Source: Halomonas qaidamensis
Lineage (GTDB): Bacteria; Pseudomonadota; Gammaproteobacteria; Pseudomonadales; Halomonadaceae
Assembly (NCBI RefSeq): GCF_025917315.1
Contig: NZ_CP080627.1
Location: forward strand, 3,162,001-3,226,000
Length of the DNA: 64,000 bases
Direction: 5' to 3'
The position numbers and the translations under genes were made by a program. Of the stretch, positions 29,460 through 38,969 are shown one piece after another. The notes below the pieces were generated by a model. That model did not search any database. It had not been told where the DNA came from and saw only the letters and a program-made list of their open reading frames with translations. The first letter of the stretch is position 1; each line of letters starts with the position of its first letter.

Positions 29460-29930
29460 ATGGTGACGGCAAAACACTCCGGCCGCGGCTTTACGCTATT
29501 AGAGCTGCTCATTGCACTGGCACTGTTTGCCACACTAGCCACCATCGCCATCCCTAATTTCGCACGTATCATTCAGGAAAATCGTGTCATAACAACGGCC
29601 AACGACTACAAAATTGCTTTAAGTTACGCGCGCAGTGAAGCCGTCAGACGCAATCAATCTATTCGCTTACAGCCAGTAGCCGACGGCTGGAGTGCGGGCT
29701 GGGAGGTGACTGATGATACAACCCAACTGCGTACATGGTCACAGACCCAGCCCGATATATCAGTTAACGGTGCACCTGAATCGTTCACCTTTAACAGCCA
29801 AGGTCGTCTTGCTACAACAGACTTTGTTTCACAGGACGTATCAATAGCACTAGAGGAACTAGGCCGCTGTATTCGGGTAGAGCCAAGCGGTATCTCTCGC
29901 GTGTTATCGCGTCGTCAAGCTTGTGATTGA
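29460..29930 (+). CDS. fimT: FimT/GspH-type minor pseudopilin
   Basis: 156 aa. Type III prepilin leader: basic start, then RGFTLLELLIALALFATLATIAIPNF with cleavage after Gly and Glu at +5. The C-terminal half fits the GspH/FimT beta domain. It is the first gene of the fimT-pilV-pilW-pilX-pilY1 set that primes type IV pilus assembly. GAGAA lies 8 bases before the ATG. Distinguishing FimT from FimU by sequence alone is not safe. Confidence 0.88.
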   Translation: MVTAKHSGRGFTLLELLIALALFATLATIAIPNFARIIQENRVITTANDYKIALSYARSEAVRRNQSIRLQPVADGWSAGWEVTDDTTQLRTWSQTQPDISVNGAPESFTFNSQGRLATTDFVSQDVSIALEELGRCIRVEPSGISRVLSRRQACD

Positions 29931-29950
29931 CCTAACATCGAGCCCTGCTT

Positions 29951-30358
29951 ATGCCTAAACCACAATGCGGTGTTTCTCTGCTGGAGTCACTGATCGCGCT
30001 ACTCGTACTGTCCATCGGGTTATTAGGGGTAGTGGGATTACAAACACAGTCGCTGATGCACAACCGTGCCGCTTACTTTGAAACCCAGGCAACCAATATG
30101 GCCCAAGACATGCTCGACCGCATACGCGCCAATCCTGATCAGACCGCTGCTTATGCACTAAGTGTCGGCAGTACGGTACTTGGCAACGGACTAGCCGCCA
30201 ACGACCAATCCGAGTGGGTCGAGGATCTTGCTAGCGCGCTGCCTGACGGTGAAGGAGGGGTTGCCATCAACAATCGTCGTGTCAATGTCACCGTACGCTG
30301 GACAGACGCCTCTGCCCCTGGCAATACGCGTCAAATTCAGCTTGTATCGGAGCTGTAA
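29951..30358 (+). CDS. pilV: type IV pilus minor pilin PilV
   Basis: 135 aa. Leader CGVSLLESLIALLVLSIGLLGVVGLQ is the typical PilV start, with ALLVLSIGLLG as its hallmark; then NMAQDMLDRIRANP as in other PilV. It starts 20 bp after fimT with only a weak GAG upstream. It should join PilW and PilX in the minor pilin tip complex. Confidence 0.92.
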   Translation: MPKPQCGVSLLESLIALLVLSIGLLGVVGLQTQSLMHNRAAYFETQATNMAQDMLDRIRANPDQTAAYALSVGSTVLGNGLAANDQSEWVEDLASALPDGEGGVAINNRRVNVTVRWTDASAPGNTRQIQLVSEL

Positions 30359-30359
30359 G

Positions 30360-31373
30360 ATGGACGAAACGCCTAAGGTTCATCACGCTTCTGCACTTCA
30401 ATCGGGGTTTACCTTAGTAGAACTGCTCGTTGCGATGGTGATTGGCTTACTCGTCATGGCCGGGGCCACCCAGCTTTTTATCTCGTCTCAGCAAAGCTAC
30501 CGGTTTCAAACCGCACTGGCGAATATGCAGGATGCTGGCCGATTCGCACTAGATACGGTAGCTCAAGAACTGCGCCAAGCAGACTTCAGCGGCGGCTGTG
30601 CACCTTCACAGATGACCAATCATCTACGCAATATTGACGATACTGGAAATGCCCATAACGCGATTCAGGCATGGAGTGACACAAGCACCAGCAACTTTGC
30701 ATCGCAACTTCTCAACCCTATTGAAAGCCAGCACAGCATCGTGTTTCGTGGTGGGCTTATCACTCGCACTGGCTTTGCTGACAACTCGCTAACCGTAAGT
30801 AGTAACTCCCCTTTTACTCTTAACCGAAACGTAGACAGCCTGTACCGCAATCAGCTGGTCCTTCTCCAAGGTTTACAAACTTGTGATGTGTTTTATAACG
30901 CCTCAAACAGCGACAGCGTGCTTCAAAAAGCGACGGGGGCAGGATGGCTAGGCAATAACGACGCTGACAGTATTTTCTACAGCGTGGGTCAAAACGTTTC
31001 GCTGAGCGCCCTTAACAGCGCGCTTTACTATATCGGCCAAGACCCAGATAACGATGTTCCCCCTTCGTTAATGCGTTTAAACCTGAGCCAGAGGACACCA
31101 CGCAACGAAATAGTTGCCAGCAACGTTGTTGCCATGCGCACCGCTTTCTTAATGGATGACGAATACCTTCCTCCCGAACAGCTCAGTGACGCTCAATGGG
31201 AAGATGTACGCGCGCTGCGCATCAGTTTAATTATACAGAGCGATCAAGCTAACCTGCGACGCACGCCGACATCCATTGCCACGGGGAATTTTCGCGACGA
31301 TAACGCCTTCACCGCCGATGACGGTCGGCTTTATCAAGCCTTCACCACCACCATTTCGTTGAGGAACCGCTAA
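30360..31373 (+). CDS. pilW: type IV pilus minor pilin PilW
   Basis: 337 aa from ATG 30360, one base after the pilV stop; the longer open frame to 30228 lies wholly inside pilV. Prepilin leader QSGFTLVELLVAMVIGLLVMAG near residue 17, then DAGRFALDTVAQELRQADFSGGC, the standard PilW continuation. The long C-terminal domain ends in a segment on base/acid-rich DDNAFTADDGRL that is common to PilW. Confidence 0.93.
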   Translation: MDETPKVHHASALQSGFTLVELLVAMVIGLLVMAGATQLFISSQQSYRFQTALANMQDAGRFALDTVAQELRQADFSGGCAPSQMTNHLRNIDDTGNAHNAIQAWSDTSTSNFASQLLNPIESQHSIVFRGGLITRTGFADNSLTVSSNSPFTLNRNVDSLYRNQLVLLQGLQTCDVFYNASNSDSVLQKATGAGWLGNNDADSIFYSVGQNVSLSALNSALYYIGQDPDNDVPPSLMRLNLSQRTPRNEIVASNVVAMRTAFLMDDEYLPPEQLSDAQWEDVRALRISLIIQSDQANLRRTPTSIATGNFRDDNAFTADDGRLYQAFTTTISLRNR

Positions 31374-31374
31374 T

Positions 31375-31815
31375 ATGCAACGTTCAGGCGTTTCCCAGCA
31401 GCGTGGTATGGCGCTTGTGCTAAGCCTTATCTTTCTTGTCATCATCACGGTTCTCAGTCTTTCTTCTATGCAAGGGGCCATTACCCAAGACCGCATGGCA
31501 GCTAACCAACGAGATTACACGGTTGCCTTCCAAGCGGCAGAAGCCGCCCTGGGTAGCGCAGAGAGTCAGCTTCAAAACGGCATTGCACTCACTAATGGCT
31601 GGCGCACTCATCAACTGGGTATAGACGAACTGTCGCGCAATCCACGCTATCGCGTGCAACTAATGACGCCACTAGGCTCACACACCAACAATGCAGGCGT
31701 GGAACTGGTTGAAGTGCTCTACCGTATTGAAGCGCAAGGATTTGGTATTGGAGCAGACACTAATGTTGCCTTAGAGGCACTTTACGTTCGCCAGCAGCAA
31801 GTGGAAGCGCCATGA
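31375..31815 (+). CDS. pilX: type IV pilus minor pilin PilX
   Basis: 146 aa. N-terminal segment QQRGMALVLSLIFLVIITVLSLSSM followed by AFQAAEAALGSAE, the PilX signature. GAGGA precedes the ATG and the stop overlaps pilY1 by 4 bases. The N-terminus lacks the usual Glu+5 (it reads R-G-M-A-L-V), as in other PilX proteins. Confidence 0.9.
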   Translation: MQRSGVSQQRGMALVLSLIFLVIITVLSLSSMQGAITQDRMAANQRDYTVAFQAAEAALGSAESQLQNGIALTNGWRTHQLGIDELSRNPRYRVQLMTPLGSHTNNAGVELVEVLYRIEAQGFGIGADTNVALEALYVRQQQVEAP

Positions 31816-34800
31816 AAACAAGCCCCATAACAGTTAGCTCCATAACAGCTCGGCCTATCAAAATTGCGCTCTACCGCTTGTCGACCGCTGCGTTGGCGCT
31901 CGTGTTAACGCTTGGCTATACCACACCAGCTTCATTAGGTGCTGGCATTTTTCCACCTGAACCGCCGCCTGAAGAACCACCTCCAACCCCTGGAGAGCCT
32001 GACCCAGACCCAGATCCAGATCCAGAGCCACCTACGGAACCAGAGCCTGAACCTCCCATTGGCGGAGGCGATGACGGCCCCATTGATGAAGACTATGAAA
32101 TCCCCGAAGAGCAAACAGGGATCTCACCAGCGCCGTTAAACGTGGTTAGCCGTGTGCCACCTAACGTACTGCTGATCTTGGATAACTCAGAAAGCGGCCA
32201 GGAAGGCTTAGATGGCCGGGTGGCAGTGGGACGTGAGCTTGGTGATAGAGAAACACCTCTCTGTCAGGGGAGCAGTTTAAATCCCACTAACTGCCCTGCA
32301 GGAGCACGCTCACCGCTTAGCAAATCCAGCATTATGAAGCGCGTAGGTAGTGAGCTAATTGAACGCTATCGGGGCGATATTAATATGGGCCTGATGGCCT
32401 ATCAGCAGAACCCAGCCTCTCGAACACGGAATAATGCTTTTAGTGGTAGCACCGTCGTATGGCGACTGACCGAGCGTGCGCTTGAGCCGCGATACTCAAC
32501 TAATGCTAACCCAAATTGGTATGACCCTGACTTTGAAGGCGCATGGAATGCAGCAACGAAACGCTATCGGGCGCGCCTGCCAGGGCTGAATATTTACGTC
32601 TTTTTTAATGTTGGTGTACCCGGCTATATGTTTGAAGAGAACTTCAGCACTGGGCTTCCCACTAACGACATCACCGAGTACTGGCGGCGTATTTCCAACC
32701 CAACAGCAACGTCTGATCAGTTATCAGAGCGTTACCGTAGCCTCACTAGCGGATCTTCAGGCTCACCCTTTATTGGCGACGGTATTTACTATAGCTCCCC
32801 CGTCAGGTCTAACTTCACCTTACCGCTGGTCGACAGCTTACGCCAACGGGGGATTCCTAACTGGGGATCGCATACCGCATCAATACAACTAAACCAGTGG
32901 GAATGGCGAACCACCTCTTCGCCGGGCTTAGGCTATTTACACGTACCGATTGGTGGATTAAACGCCGATGGGACGGTTAACGACGCGCACTGGGAGGCGA
33001 TCGAAACAAAACTGGACTCTCAGCGACATGAGTGGAATGGCTCAGGCAACCCCATGACAGACCCGAACTGGCCGCTAATCGCGACAGGCCTAACGCCTAT
33101 TGAAGGCACCATGTATACCGTGCGGGATTACTTTTTGAACAACGCTAGCTGGGGCGGCGATTTTAAGAATAACCAAGGCTACCAAGCCGGCATTACCATT
33201 CCCAATATCAATAACCCCGATGCCCAACAGTGCTTGGTTAACGCTAATATTTGGCTGACCGACGGCTTACCTTCAGTAGACCGCTTTGGCAACTCGCTGG
33301 GCAACAACGTTAGCAGGGCACTCAGCAGCGCCGAGGCCGCCATTAAGCGCCTTTACGATGATACTAATAGAGAGCTCTCCAGCCCCGTTAAAACCTACGT
33401 GGTTGGCTTTAACCTACCGCCCGATATTGCCAATCTGCCCAACGTTTCTGACGACCCGCTTGGCGATTTAGCCCGCGCAGGCGGCACCGAACGCGCCTAT
33501 TTTGCTAACGACGAAGCATCGCTTAACCAGGTAATGCAGCAGGTACTAGGTAATATTATTGCCGCTTCTCAGTCCAACACCTCTGCGGCGGTTAACAGCG
33601 ATGAGTTTGGGCTTGAAGGCGGTAATTTACTGTTTACCGCTGGGTTTCGAAGCGACGACTGGTCTGGCCGCCTAGCGGCATCAGTGATTCAGCCAGACGG
33701 TAGCCGTAGCGAACGCTGGAATGCACAAACCACACTTGCTCAGCAGGTAGGTAACCGTCGCCTATTAACGTCTAAACGCTTAGACGAAGGAGAGCGCATT
33801 GGCGCTCTGTTAATTCCTGAAAATAGTGGTCTCACCAGTGCCGAAATCAGCTGGTTACAGGGGCTGAATGTTCAGGGTCTTCGTCCTCGTGCTAATTCAC
33901 TCTTGGGCGATGTTATCAACGCCAATCCAGTCGTGTTGCAGGGTAATGAAACACGCCCGTCGCTACTGCTAGTGGCTGCCAACGACGGTATGTTGCATGG
34001 TTTTAACGCCTCTAACGGCAGTGAGCTGTTTGCTTACCTACCCGCTGAACTTACCCAGGGCGATTCGCCCGTTCTGCGCGCGCTAACCCGTGAAGACTAT
34101 AACCACCGTTACTTTATGGATGGCACGCCTGCAGTACGAGAGGTGAATATTCAGAGCGGCCCTGAGGCCGTCGCCGTAGGTACTATGGGGGCAGGCGGCC
34201 GCACAGTGTTTGCACTGGATGTTAGCGACCCCGGCAATATGGGCGCATCCGACGTGCTGTGGGAATTTCGCCACCCAGAACTAGGCACCGGGGTTAGCGA
34301 ACCCACTATTACGCAGCTTACTGATGGCACCTGGGTCGCCATTTTTGGTAATGGCTACAACAGTACCGGTTATCAGGCGTCGCTATTTGTAGTGCGCCTT
34401 ACTGACGGTAAGCTTATCGCTCATTTAAAAACAAATTCGGGCACTCAACAGGCACCGAATGGCTTAGCAACCCCAACGGTCACCGCCTGGCCACGCTTTT
34501 CAGGTGCACAGTTCGCTTACGCGGGTGATTTAGCAGGTAATATGTGGCGCTTTCCGCTCACCAACACGGGCAGCGTCAACCGGCTATATGCTGGCCAAGC
34601 CGACCAGCCAATTACCTCAGCGCCTGCCGTGACGCTAAGCAGCGACTCGCCGGATACGCTGATGGTGCTATTCGGCACCGGCAGCTACTTCCGCAGTAGC
34701 GATATTGGCGACAGTTCAAAGCAGCAGCTCATTGGTTTAGAGGACCGCGTTGACCGTAGCCTTCCCTTTACGTCGTCCAACTTAGCCTTACAGCGCATTA

Positions 34801-35312
34801 CCGGAAACGCTACACGGGATGGTTTTAACTTACGCGCCAGTTCTAACGAGGCCCCCACCAGTAGCCAGCGTGGCTGGCGTTTGGAACTTCCTCCCGGCGA
34901 ACGTGTTATTGCTAGGCCTTCTATTTCAAGCAGTTTGCCCCGGAGGGTGCGATTTTCGACGCTACTGCCCGACGAGTCTGACCCTTGTGGCGGCGGGCGC
35001 AGTGGTTTCTTTATGTCGCTTCTAGCGGACACAGGAGGTAGCGGTGGCACCACTACCTTTGATTTCAACGGGGATGGCAAAGAAGACAGCGATGCCACTA
35101 TTAACGGCGAGGCTATTACCGGTTTACAAGCAGGGACTGGCGAGCGCTTAGTTAGCGTGAACGACGGCAATATCGAGCGGCTATTTGTGGGCAATCCCGA
35201 TGATCCAGACGCCTCGCCCAACGGCGATGGTTCCATCGCCATTGGCTTTAGCAATGATCATCTAGGCCGCCGCTCTTGGCGGCAACTGAGTGGCGAAGAA
35301 AACATCAATTAA
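31812..35312 (+). CDS. pilY1: PilY1/PilC-type pilus tip adhesin
   Basis: 1166-aa secreted protein. After a signal-like hydrophobic region (about 18-45) comes an unusually long Pro/Asp/Glu-rich linker (about 47-100, including repeated DP units). A von Willebrand A-like region follows, with an intact DxSxS metal site at 124-128 (D-N-S-E-S). The C-terminal half is the PilC beta-propeller domain (from about 690), and a DFNGDGKED calcium-type loop sits near residue 1084. PilY1 caps pili and supports surface sensing. No pilE-like pilin gene follows as it does in Pseudomonas; the operon ends here with a terminator. Confidence 0.92.
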   Translation: MKTSPITVSSITARPIKIALYRLSTAALALVLTLGYTTPASLGAGIFPPEPPPEEPPPTPGEPDPDPDPDPEPPTEPEPEPPIGGGDDGPIDEDYEIPEEQTGISPAPLNVVSRVPPNVLLILDNSESGQEGLDGRVAVGRELGDRETPLCQGSSLNPTNCPAGARSPLSKSSIMKRVGSELIERYRGDINMGLMAYQQNPASRTRNNAFSGSTVVWRLTERALEPRYSTNANPNWYDPDFEGAWNAATKRYRARLPGLNIYVFFNVGVPGYMFEENFSTGLPTNDITEYWRRISNPTATSDQLSERYRSLTSGSSGSPFIGDGIYYSSPVRSNFTLPLVDSLRQRGIPNWGSHTASIQLNQWEWRTTSSPGLGYLHVPIGGLNADGTVNDAHWEAIETKLDSQRHEWNGSGNPMTDPNWPLIATGLTPIEGTMYTVRDYFLNNASWGGDFKNNQGYQAGITIPNINNPDAQQCLVNANIWLTDGLPSVDRFGNSLGNNVSRALSSAEAAIKRLYDDTNRELSSPVKTYVVGFNLPPDIANLPNVSDDPLGDLARAGGTERAYFANDEASLNQVMQQVLGNIIAASQSNTSAAVNSDEFGLEGGNLLFTAGFRSDDWSGRLAASVIQPDGSRSERWNAQTTLAQQVGNRRLLTSKRLDEGERIGALLIPENSGLTSAEISWLQGLNVQGLRPRANSLLGDVINANPVVLQGNETRPSLLLVAANDGMLHGFNASNGSELFAYLPAELTQGDSPVLRALTREDYNHRYFMDGTPAVREVNIQSGPEAVAVGTMGAGGRTVFALDVSDPGNMGASDVLWEFRHPELGTGVSEPTITQLTDGTWVAIFGNGYNSTGYQASLFVVRLTDGKLIAHLKTNSGTQQAPNGLATPTVTAWPRFSGAQFAYAGDLAGNMWRFPLTNTGSVNRLYAGQADQPITSAPAVTLSSDSPDTLMVLFGTGSYFRSSDIGDSSKQQLIGLEDRVDRSLPFTSSNLALQRITGNATRDGFNLRASSNEAPTSSQRGWRLELPPGERVIARPSISSSLPRRVRFSTLLPDESDPCGGGRSGFFMSLLADTGGSGGTTTFDFNGDGKEDSDATINGEAITGLQAGTGERLVSVNDGNIERLFVGNPDDPDASPNGDGSIAIGFSNDHLGRRSWRQLSGEENIN

Positions 35313-35325
35313 GCTAGTTAATAAA

Positions 35326-35356
35326 AAGGGGCAGAGCGCTTTGCGCTCTGCCCCTT
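35326..35356. terminator. bidirectional terminator between pilY1 and pntB
   Basis: AAGGGGCAGAGCGC, TTTG loop, then the complementary arm ending GCCCCTT; A-rich on one side. A strong 13-bp stem serving convergent genes. Confidence 0.9.
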
Positions 35357-35384
35357 ATGACAACAAGACTATCGCTGTCTAAAG

Positions 35385-36827
35385 TTAATCGATTAACGGC
35401 AGCAACGTGTTCAAGCTATCTCTTGCATCGCCGTAGAACATACGCGTGTTCTCTTTGAAGAACAGCGGGTTCTCAATGCCCGAATAGCCCGTGCCCTGGC
35501 CGCGTTTGCTAACAAACACCTGCTTGGCTTCCCACACCTTCAACACCGGCATACCGGCGATAGGGCTATTGGGGTCTTCCTCGGCCGCTGGGTTAACGAT
35601 GTCGTTGGAGCCGATCACGATCACAACATCAGTGCTTGGGAAGTCGTCGTTGATCTCATCCATTTCCAGCACGATATCGTAGGGCACTTTAGCTTCAGCA
35701 AGCAGCACGTTCATGTGCCCAGGCAGACGCCCTGCTACCGGGTGAATACCAAAGCGTACGGTTTTACCGGCTGCGCGCAGCTTACGCACTAAGTCACTGA
35801 CGGCACTCTGTGCTTGCGCTACCGCCATGCCGTAACCCGGCACGATAATCACGCTATCCGCATCGTTTAAGGCGCTCGCGACACCGCCTGCATCAATCGC
35901 GACCTGTTCGCCTTCAATTTCAGCGGCTGGCCCTTGAGCACCACCAAAACCACCCAGGATGACATTGATAAAGTTGCGGTTCATCGCCTTACACATAATG
36001 TAAGACAGGATCGCCCCTGAAGACCCCACCAGGGCGCCGGTGACAATCAACAAGTCGTTGGAAAGCGTGAAACCAATCGCCGCTGCGGCCCAGCCGGAAT
36101 AGCTGTTCAGCATCGACACCACCACCGGCATATCGGCACCGCCAATGCCCATAATCAGGTGATAGCCAATGAAGAACGACAACGCGGCCAACACGATCAG
36201 TGTCCAGAAACCTGCGCCGTTGAGGTAAAGAATCGCGAGTAGCAATGAAAGCGCCGCCGCACCGGCGTTGAGCATATGCCCACCCGGCAGTTGGCGTGGT
36301 TTGCCATCGACTTTACCTGCCAGCTTACCAAACGCAATTACCGAGCCGGTAAAGGTCACCGCACCGATGAAAATCGCAAACACCACCTCAATTTGCAAAA
36401 AGGTCAGCTCGTCAGGGGCTTTTGTAGCCACCAAGGCAGCAAACGCAGAAAACTCTTGCATCACGCCATCGGCTGCTTGTGCTGCCAGCACTCGGCGACG
36501 CTCTAAGTCTGCACTCCAGGCAACAAAAACCGCGGCCAAGCCCACAAAGCTATGTAGTGCCGCTACCAACTGAGGCATTTCGGTCATTTCGACCTTGCCT
36601 GCCACATAGACACCAATCCCAGCCCCGATCAGCATGGCCGGAATCAGCCACCAGTAGCCACCAATACCAGGCCCGAAGGAGGTAAAGAACACGGCTACGG
36701 CCATGCCCACGATGCCGTACCATACGGCGCGCTTGGCTTTTTCCTGATTGCTCAGGCCACCTAGCGATAAAATAAATAGCACACTTGCCGCAATTGCCGC
36801 GGCAGATACGAACCCTTGTCCTAACAT
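35385..36827 (-). CDS. pntB: NAD(P) transhydrogenase subunit beta
   Basis: 480 aa. N-terminal two thirds contain about nine membrane segments forming the proton channel; the C-terminal third is the NADP-binding domain III ([44 protein letters not shown]). With PntA it drives NADPH formation by the proton gradient. I chose ATG 36827, GGAG 7 bases upstream, over 36866 which overlaps pntA. It lies 16 bp after pntA. Confidence 0.97.
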   Translation of the reverse strand: MLGQGFVSAAAIAASVLFILSLGGLSNQEKAKRAVWYGIVGMAVAVFFTSFGPGIGGYWWLIPAMLIGAGIGVYVAGKVEMTEMPQLVAALHSFVGLAAVFVAWSADLERRRVLAAQAADGVMQEFSAFAALVATKAPDELTFLQIEVVFAIFIGAVTFTGSVIAFGKLAGKVDGKPRQLPGGHMLNAGAAALSLLLAILYLNGAGFWTLIVLAALSFFIGYHLIMGIGGADMPVVVSMLNSYSGWAAAAIGFTLSNDLLIVTGALVGSSGAILSYIMCKAMNRNFINVILGGFGGAQGPAAEIEGEQVAIDAGGVASALNDADSVIIVPGYGMAVAQAQSAVSDLVRKLRAAGKTVRFGIHPVAGRLPGHMNVLLAEAKVPYDIVLEMDEINDDFPSTDVVIVIGSNDIVNPAAEEDPNSPIAGMPVLKVWEAKQVFVSKRGQGTGYSGIENPLFFKENTRMFYGDARDSLNTLLPLID

Positions 36828-36843
36828 ATCGTTTCTCCGCCGC

Positions 36844-38415
36844 TTAGGATTTTTGGAACATGGCAAGCATCCGGCGTGTCACCAGGAAGCCACCCACGAT
36901 ATTAATCGATGCAATCAGTACCGAAATGGCCGCCAGCACGATAACGACGCCACTGCCTGAGCCGATTTGCAAAATTGCCCCTAAGATAATGATGCCTGAG
37001 ATGGCATTGGTCACCGCCATGAGCGGCGTATGCAGCGAGTGACTGACCTTCCAAATCACCTGGAAGCCAATAAAGCACGCCAATACAAACACAATAAAGT
37101 GCTGCATAAATGAGGCGGGGGCTATTTGTCCCAACAGCAGCATGAGCGCTCCCCCCACGGCAAGCAAACCAACTTGACGCTTGGTTTGTGCTTTAAAGGT
37201 GGCCAGCTCAGCGGCCTTCTTCTCTTCAGGCGTTGGTTCTTTCTCTTTTTTCTTCGGCTTCGCCGCAGCAATCGCTTTTACTTTAGGCGGCGGTGGCGGG
37301 AAGGTGATGTCGCCCTGGTGGGTGACCGTCGCGCCGCGAATGACATCGTCTTCCATGTTGTGATGGATGACGCCGTCTTTCTCCGGCGTAAGGTCGGTCA
37401 GCATATGGCGGATGTTGGTGGCGTAAAGTAGCGACGCCTGGGTAGCCATGCGTGAGGGGAAGTCGGTGTAGCCCACTACCACAACGCCGTTATCAGAGAC
37501 TACACGCTCGTCTGGCTTAGTTAAGTCGCAGTTACCGCCTTTTTCAGCGGCTAGATCAATGATCACTGAGCCAGGCTTCATGGCGGCGACCATATCTTCC
37601 AGCCACAGCTTTGGCGCGGGTCGACCAGGAATCAGCGCGGTGGTGATCACAATGTCGACGTCCGGCGCTTGTTCGCGGAAACATTCGAGCTGCTTTTCAC
37701 GAAACTCGGGGCTTGAAGGCGAGGCATAGCCACCGCTTTCCGAGCCGTCCTGGCTGTCCTCAAAATCGAGGAATAGGAATTCAGCGCCCATGGATTCAAT
37801 CTGCTCGGAGACTTCCGGGCGCACATCAAACGCACGCACCACGGCACCCAAACTAGTGGCGGTACCAATCGCCGCCAAGCCCGCGACACCTGCGCCGATC
37901 ACCAGCACTTTAGCTGGCGGCACTTTACCGGCAGCGGTGACCTGACCCGTAAAGAAGCGACCAAAGTTGTTACCCGCCTCAATGACCGCCCGGTAGCCCG
38001 CGATATTGGCCATGGAGGAGAGCGCGTCCATCTTCTGCGCCCGTGAAATACGCGGCACCATGTCCATCGCGATGACCGTTGCGCCCTGCGCTTTACAGGT
38101 TTCCAGCAGCGCTTCGTTCTGTGCTGGCCAGAAAAACGCAATCAGCGTTTGGCCTTCGCGTAAGTAGTGAGCCTCTTTTTCCGAAGGTTCACGGACTTTA
38201 ATCACCACGTCCGCATCACGCCACAGTGCTTCCGCACTTTCCACAACGCTGACGCCTGCGTCGCGATACGTGTCGTCATTAAAGCCCGCAGCAGCCCCCG
38301 CGCCGGCTTCTACTAGGCACTCATGGCCTAGCTTTTGAAGCTGTTTTGCGCTCTCAGGAGTCAACGCTACACGCGCTTCTCCCTGAGCTGTCTCTTTCGG
38401 TGCGCCTATTTTCAC
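36844..38415 (-). CDS. pntA: NAD(P) transhydrogenase subunit alpha (A1-A2 fused)
   Basis: 523 aa, close to the 510 of the E. coli enzyme. Domain I (about 1-385) binds NAD, with the Rossmann motif [17 protein letters not shown] and the [15 protein letters not shown] segment. A charged Lys/Glu-rich linker (about 390-415) leads to four membrane segments. Alpha-proteobacterial relatives split this into PntAA and PntAB; here they are one chain. First gene of pntAB. Confidence 0.97.
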   Translation of the reverse strand: MKIGAPKETAQGEARVALTPESAKQLQKLGHECLVEAGAGAAAGFNDDTYRDAGVSVVESAEALWRDADVVIKVREPSEKEAHYLREGQTLIAFFWPAQNEALLETCKAQGATVIAMDMVPRISRAQKMDALSSMANIAGYRAVIEAGNNFGRFFTGQVTAAGKVPPAKVLVIGAGVAGLAAIGTATSLGAVVRAFDVRPEVSEQIESMGAEFLFLDFEDSQDGSESGGYASPSSPEFREKQLECFREQAPDVDIVITTALIPGRPAPKLWLEDMVAAMKPGSVIIDLAAEKGGNCDLTKPDERVVSDNGVVVVGYTDFPSRMATQASLLYATNIRHMLTDLTPEKDGVIHHNMEDDVIRGATVTHQGDITFPPPPPKVKAIAAAKPKKKEKEPTPEEKKAAELATFKAQTKRQVGLLAVGGALMLLLGQIAPASFMQHFIVFVLACFIGFQVIWKVSHSLHTPLMAVTNAISGIIILGAILQIGSGSGVVIVLAAISVLIASINIVGGFLVTRRMLAMFQKS

Positions 38416-38670
38416 ACGCTTTCTCCCTTAATTAGCCCATTTCCAGCGCCAGTACCAAAACGCTTATGTTTTCACCCCTGGCCATTGAGCGCTGAACCTT
38501 ACTGCTAGCGCAAGTGATTACGCCAGATAGCAGTCTAGGATCTAACGCAGCGACCGCCAGTTACTATTCAACCTTGGATTCAACTGCGTTGTTTAACTAC
38601 AACATGCACTTGAATTAGCAGCAATCCCCACCAAAAGGGCGAGAAAACTACTCCCAAAGTACCGCAGGCA

Positions 38671-38714
38671 GTTTGCCCTACCAGTGATTAACTGAAGAAG
38701 TGGGTAGGGCAAAC
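38671..38714. promoter_or_regulatory. perfect 12-bp inverted repeat upstream of pqqA
   Basis: GTTTGCCCTACC (38671-38682) and GGTAGGGCAAAC (38703-38714), 20 bases apart, no T-run after. It starts 138 bp before the pqqA ATG and could be a regulator site, an mRNA hairpin, or an attenuator. Confidence 0.6.
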
Positions 38715-38742
38715 ACGATGAACTGCCACCAACTCCCATATC

Positions 38743-38774
38743 AACACTCGCATTAACACTCGCATTAACACTCA
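38743..38774. repeat. tandem repeat, 2.6 x 12 bp, upstream of pqqA
   Basis: Units AACACTCGCATT twice, then a partial third. It lies between the 12-bp inverted repeat and the pqqA ribosome site. Confidence 0.85.
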
Positions 38775-38808
38775 CAACAACATGCTTAACAACGCAGGAG
38801 AGTCTCTT

Positions 38809-38880
38809 ATGTGGACCAAACCGACCTATCAAGATATGCGCCTTGGCTTTGAAGTAACGCTGTATATCTCTACCCGCTAA
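38809..38880 (+). CDS. pqqA: PQQ precursor peptide PqqA
   Basis: 23-residue peptide, starting M-W-T-K-P and ending S-T-R. The Glu-15 and Tyr-19 in E-V-T-L-Y are the two residues that PqqE cross-links to make pyrroloquinoline quinone; their E-x3-Y spacing is kept. AGGAG lies about 7 bases before ATG 38809. It is the first gene of pqqABCDE, and a hairpin follows before pqqB, allowing much higher pqqA expression. Confidence 0.95.
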   Translation: MWTKPTYQDMRLGFEVTLYISTR

Positions 38881-38900
38881 TCTCTAGCGACTGAGCCGCG

Positions 38901-38936
38901 GCCCCTGTCTTCACCATGTTTTCACTAGGCAGGGGC
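38901..38936 (+). terminator. attenuating hairpin between pqqA and pqqB
   Basis: GCCCCTG (38901-38907) and CAGGGGC (38930-38936), then TTT. The short T-run suggests partial termination, which would set pqqA above the enzymes. Confidence 0.5.
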
Positions 38937-38969
38937 TTTCACCGCAGCACCAACGTAGGAGGCCAGCCT

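Larger units (their letters stand above)
38416..38808. other. pqqA upstream region
   Basis: 393 bp between pntA and pqqA containing a perfect 12-bp inverted repeat (38671-38714) and a 12-bp tandem repeat (38743-38774). It must hold the pqqA and pntA promoters. No other gene seen. Confidence 0.6.

Noticed and set aside
38647..38661. ACTACT-C-CCAAAG-TA, a near match (13/15) between the pqqA region and the pedF region (45822-45836)
   Set aside because: Given the lengths compared, a match this good is not far from chance and the two lie at different distances from their genes.
38593..38832. 79-aa minus-strand frame upstream of pqqA
   Set aside because: Its repeats (V-N-A-S-V-N-A-S-V) only reflect the 12-bp tandem repeat on the other strand, and it overlaps pqqA; no start signal.
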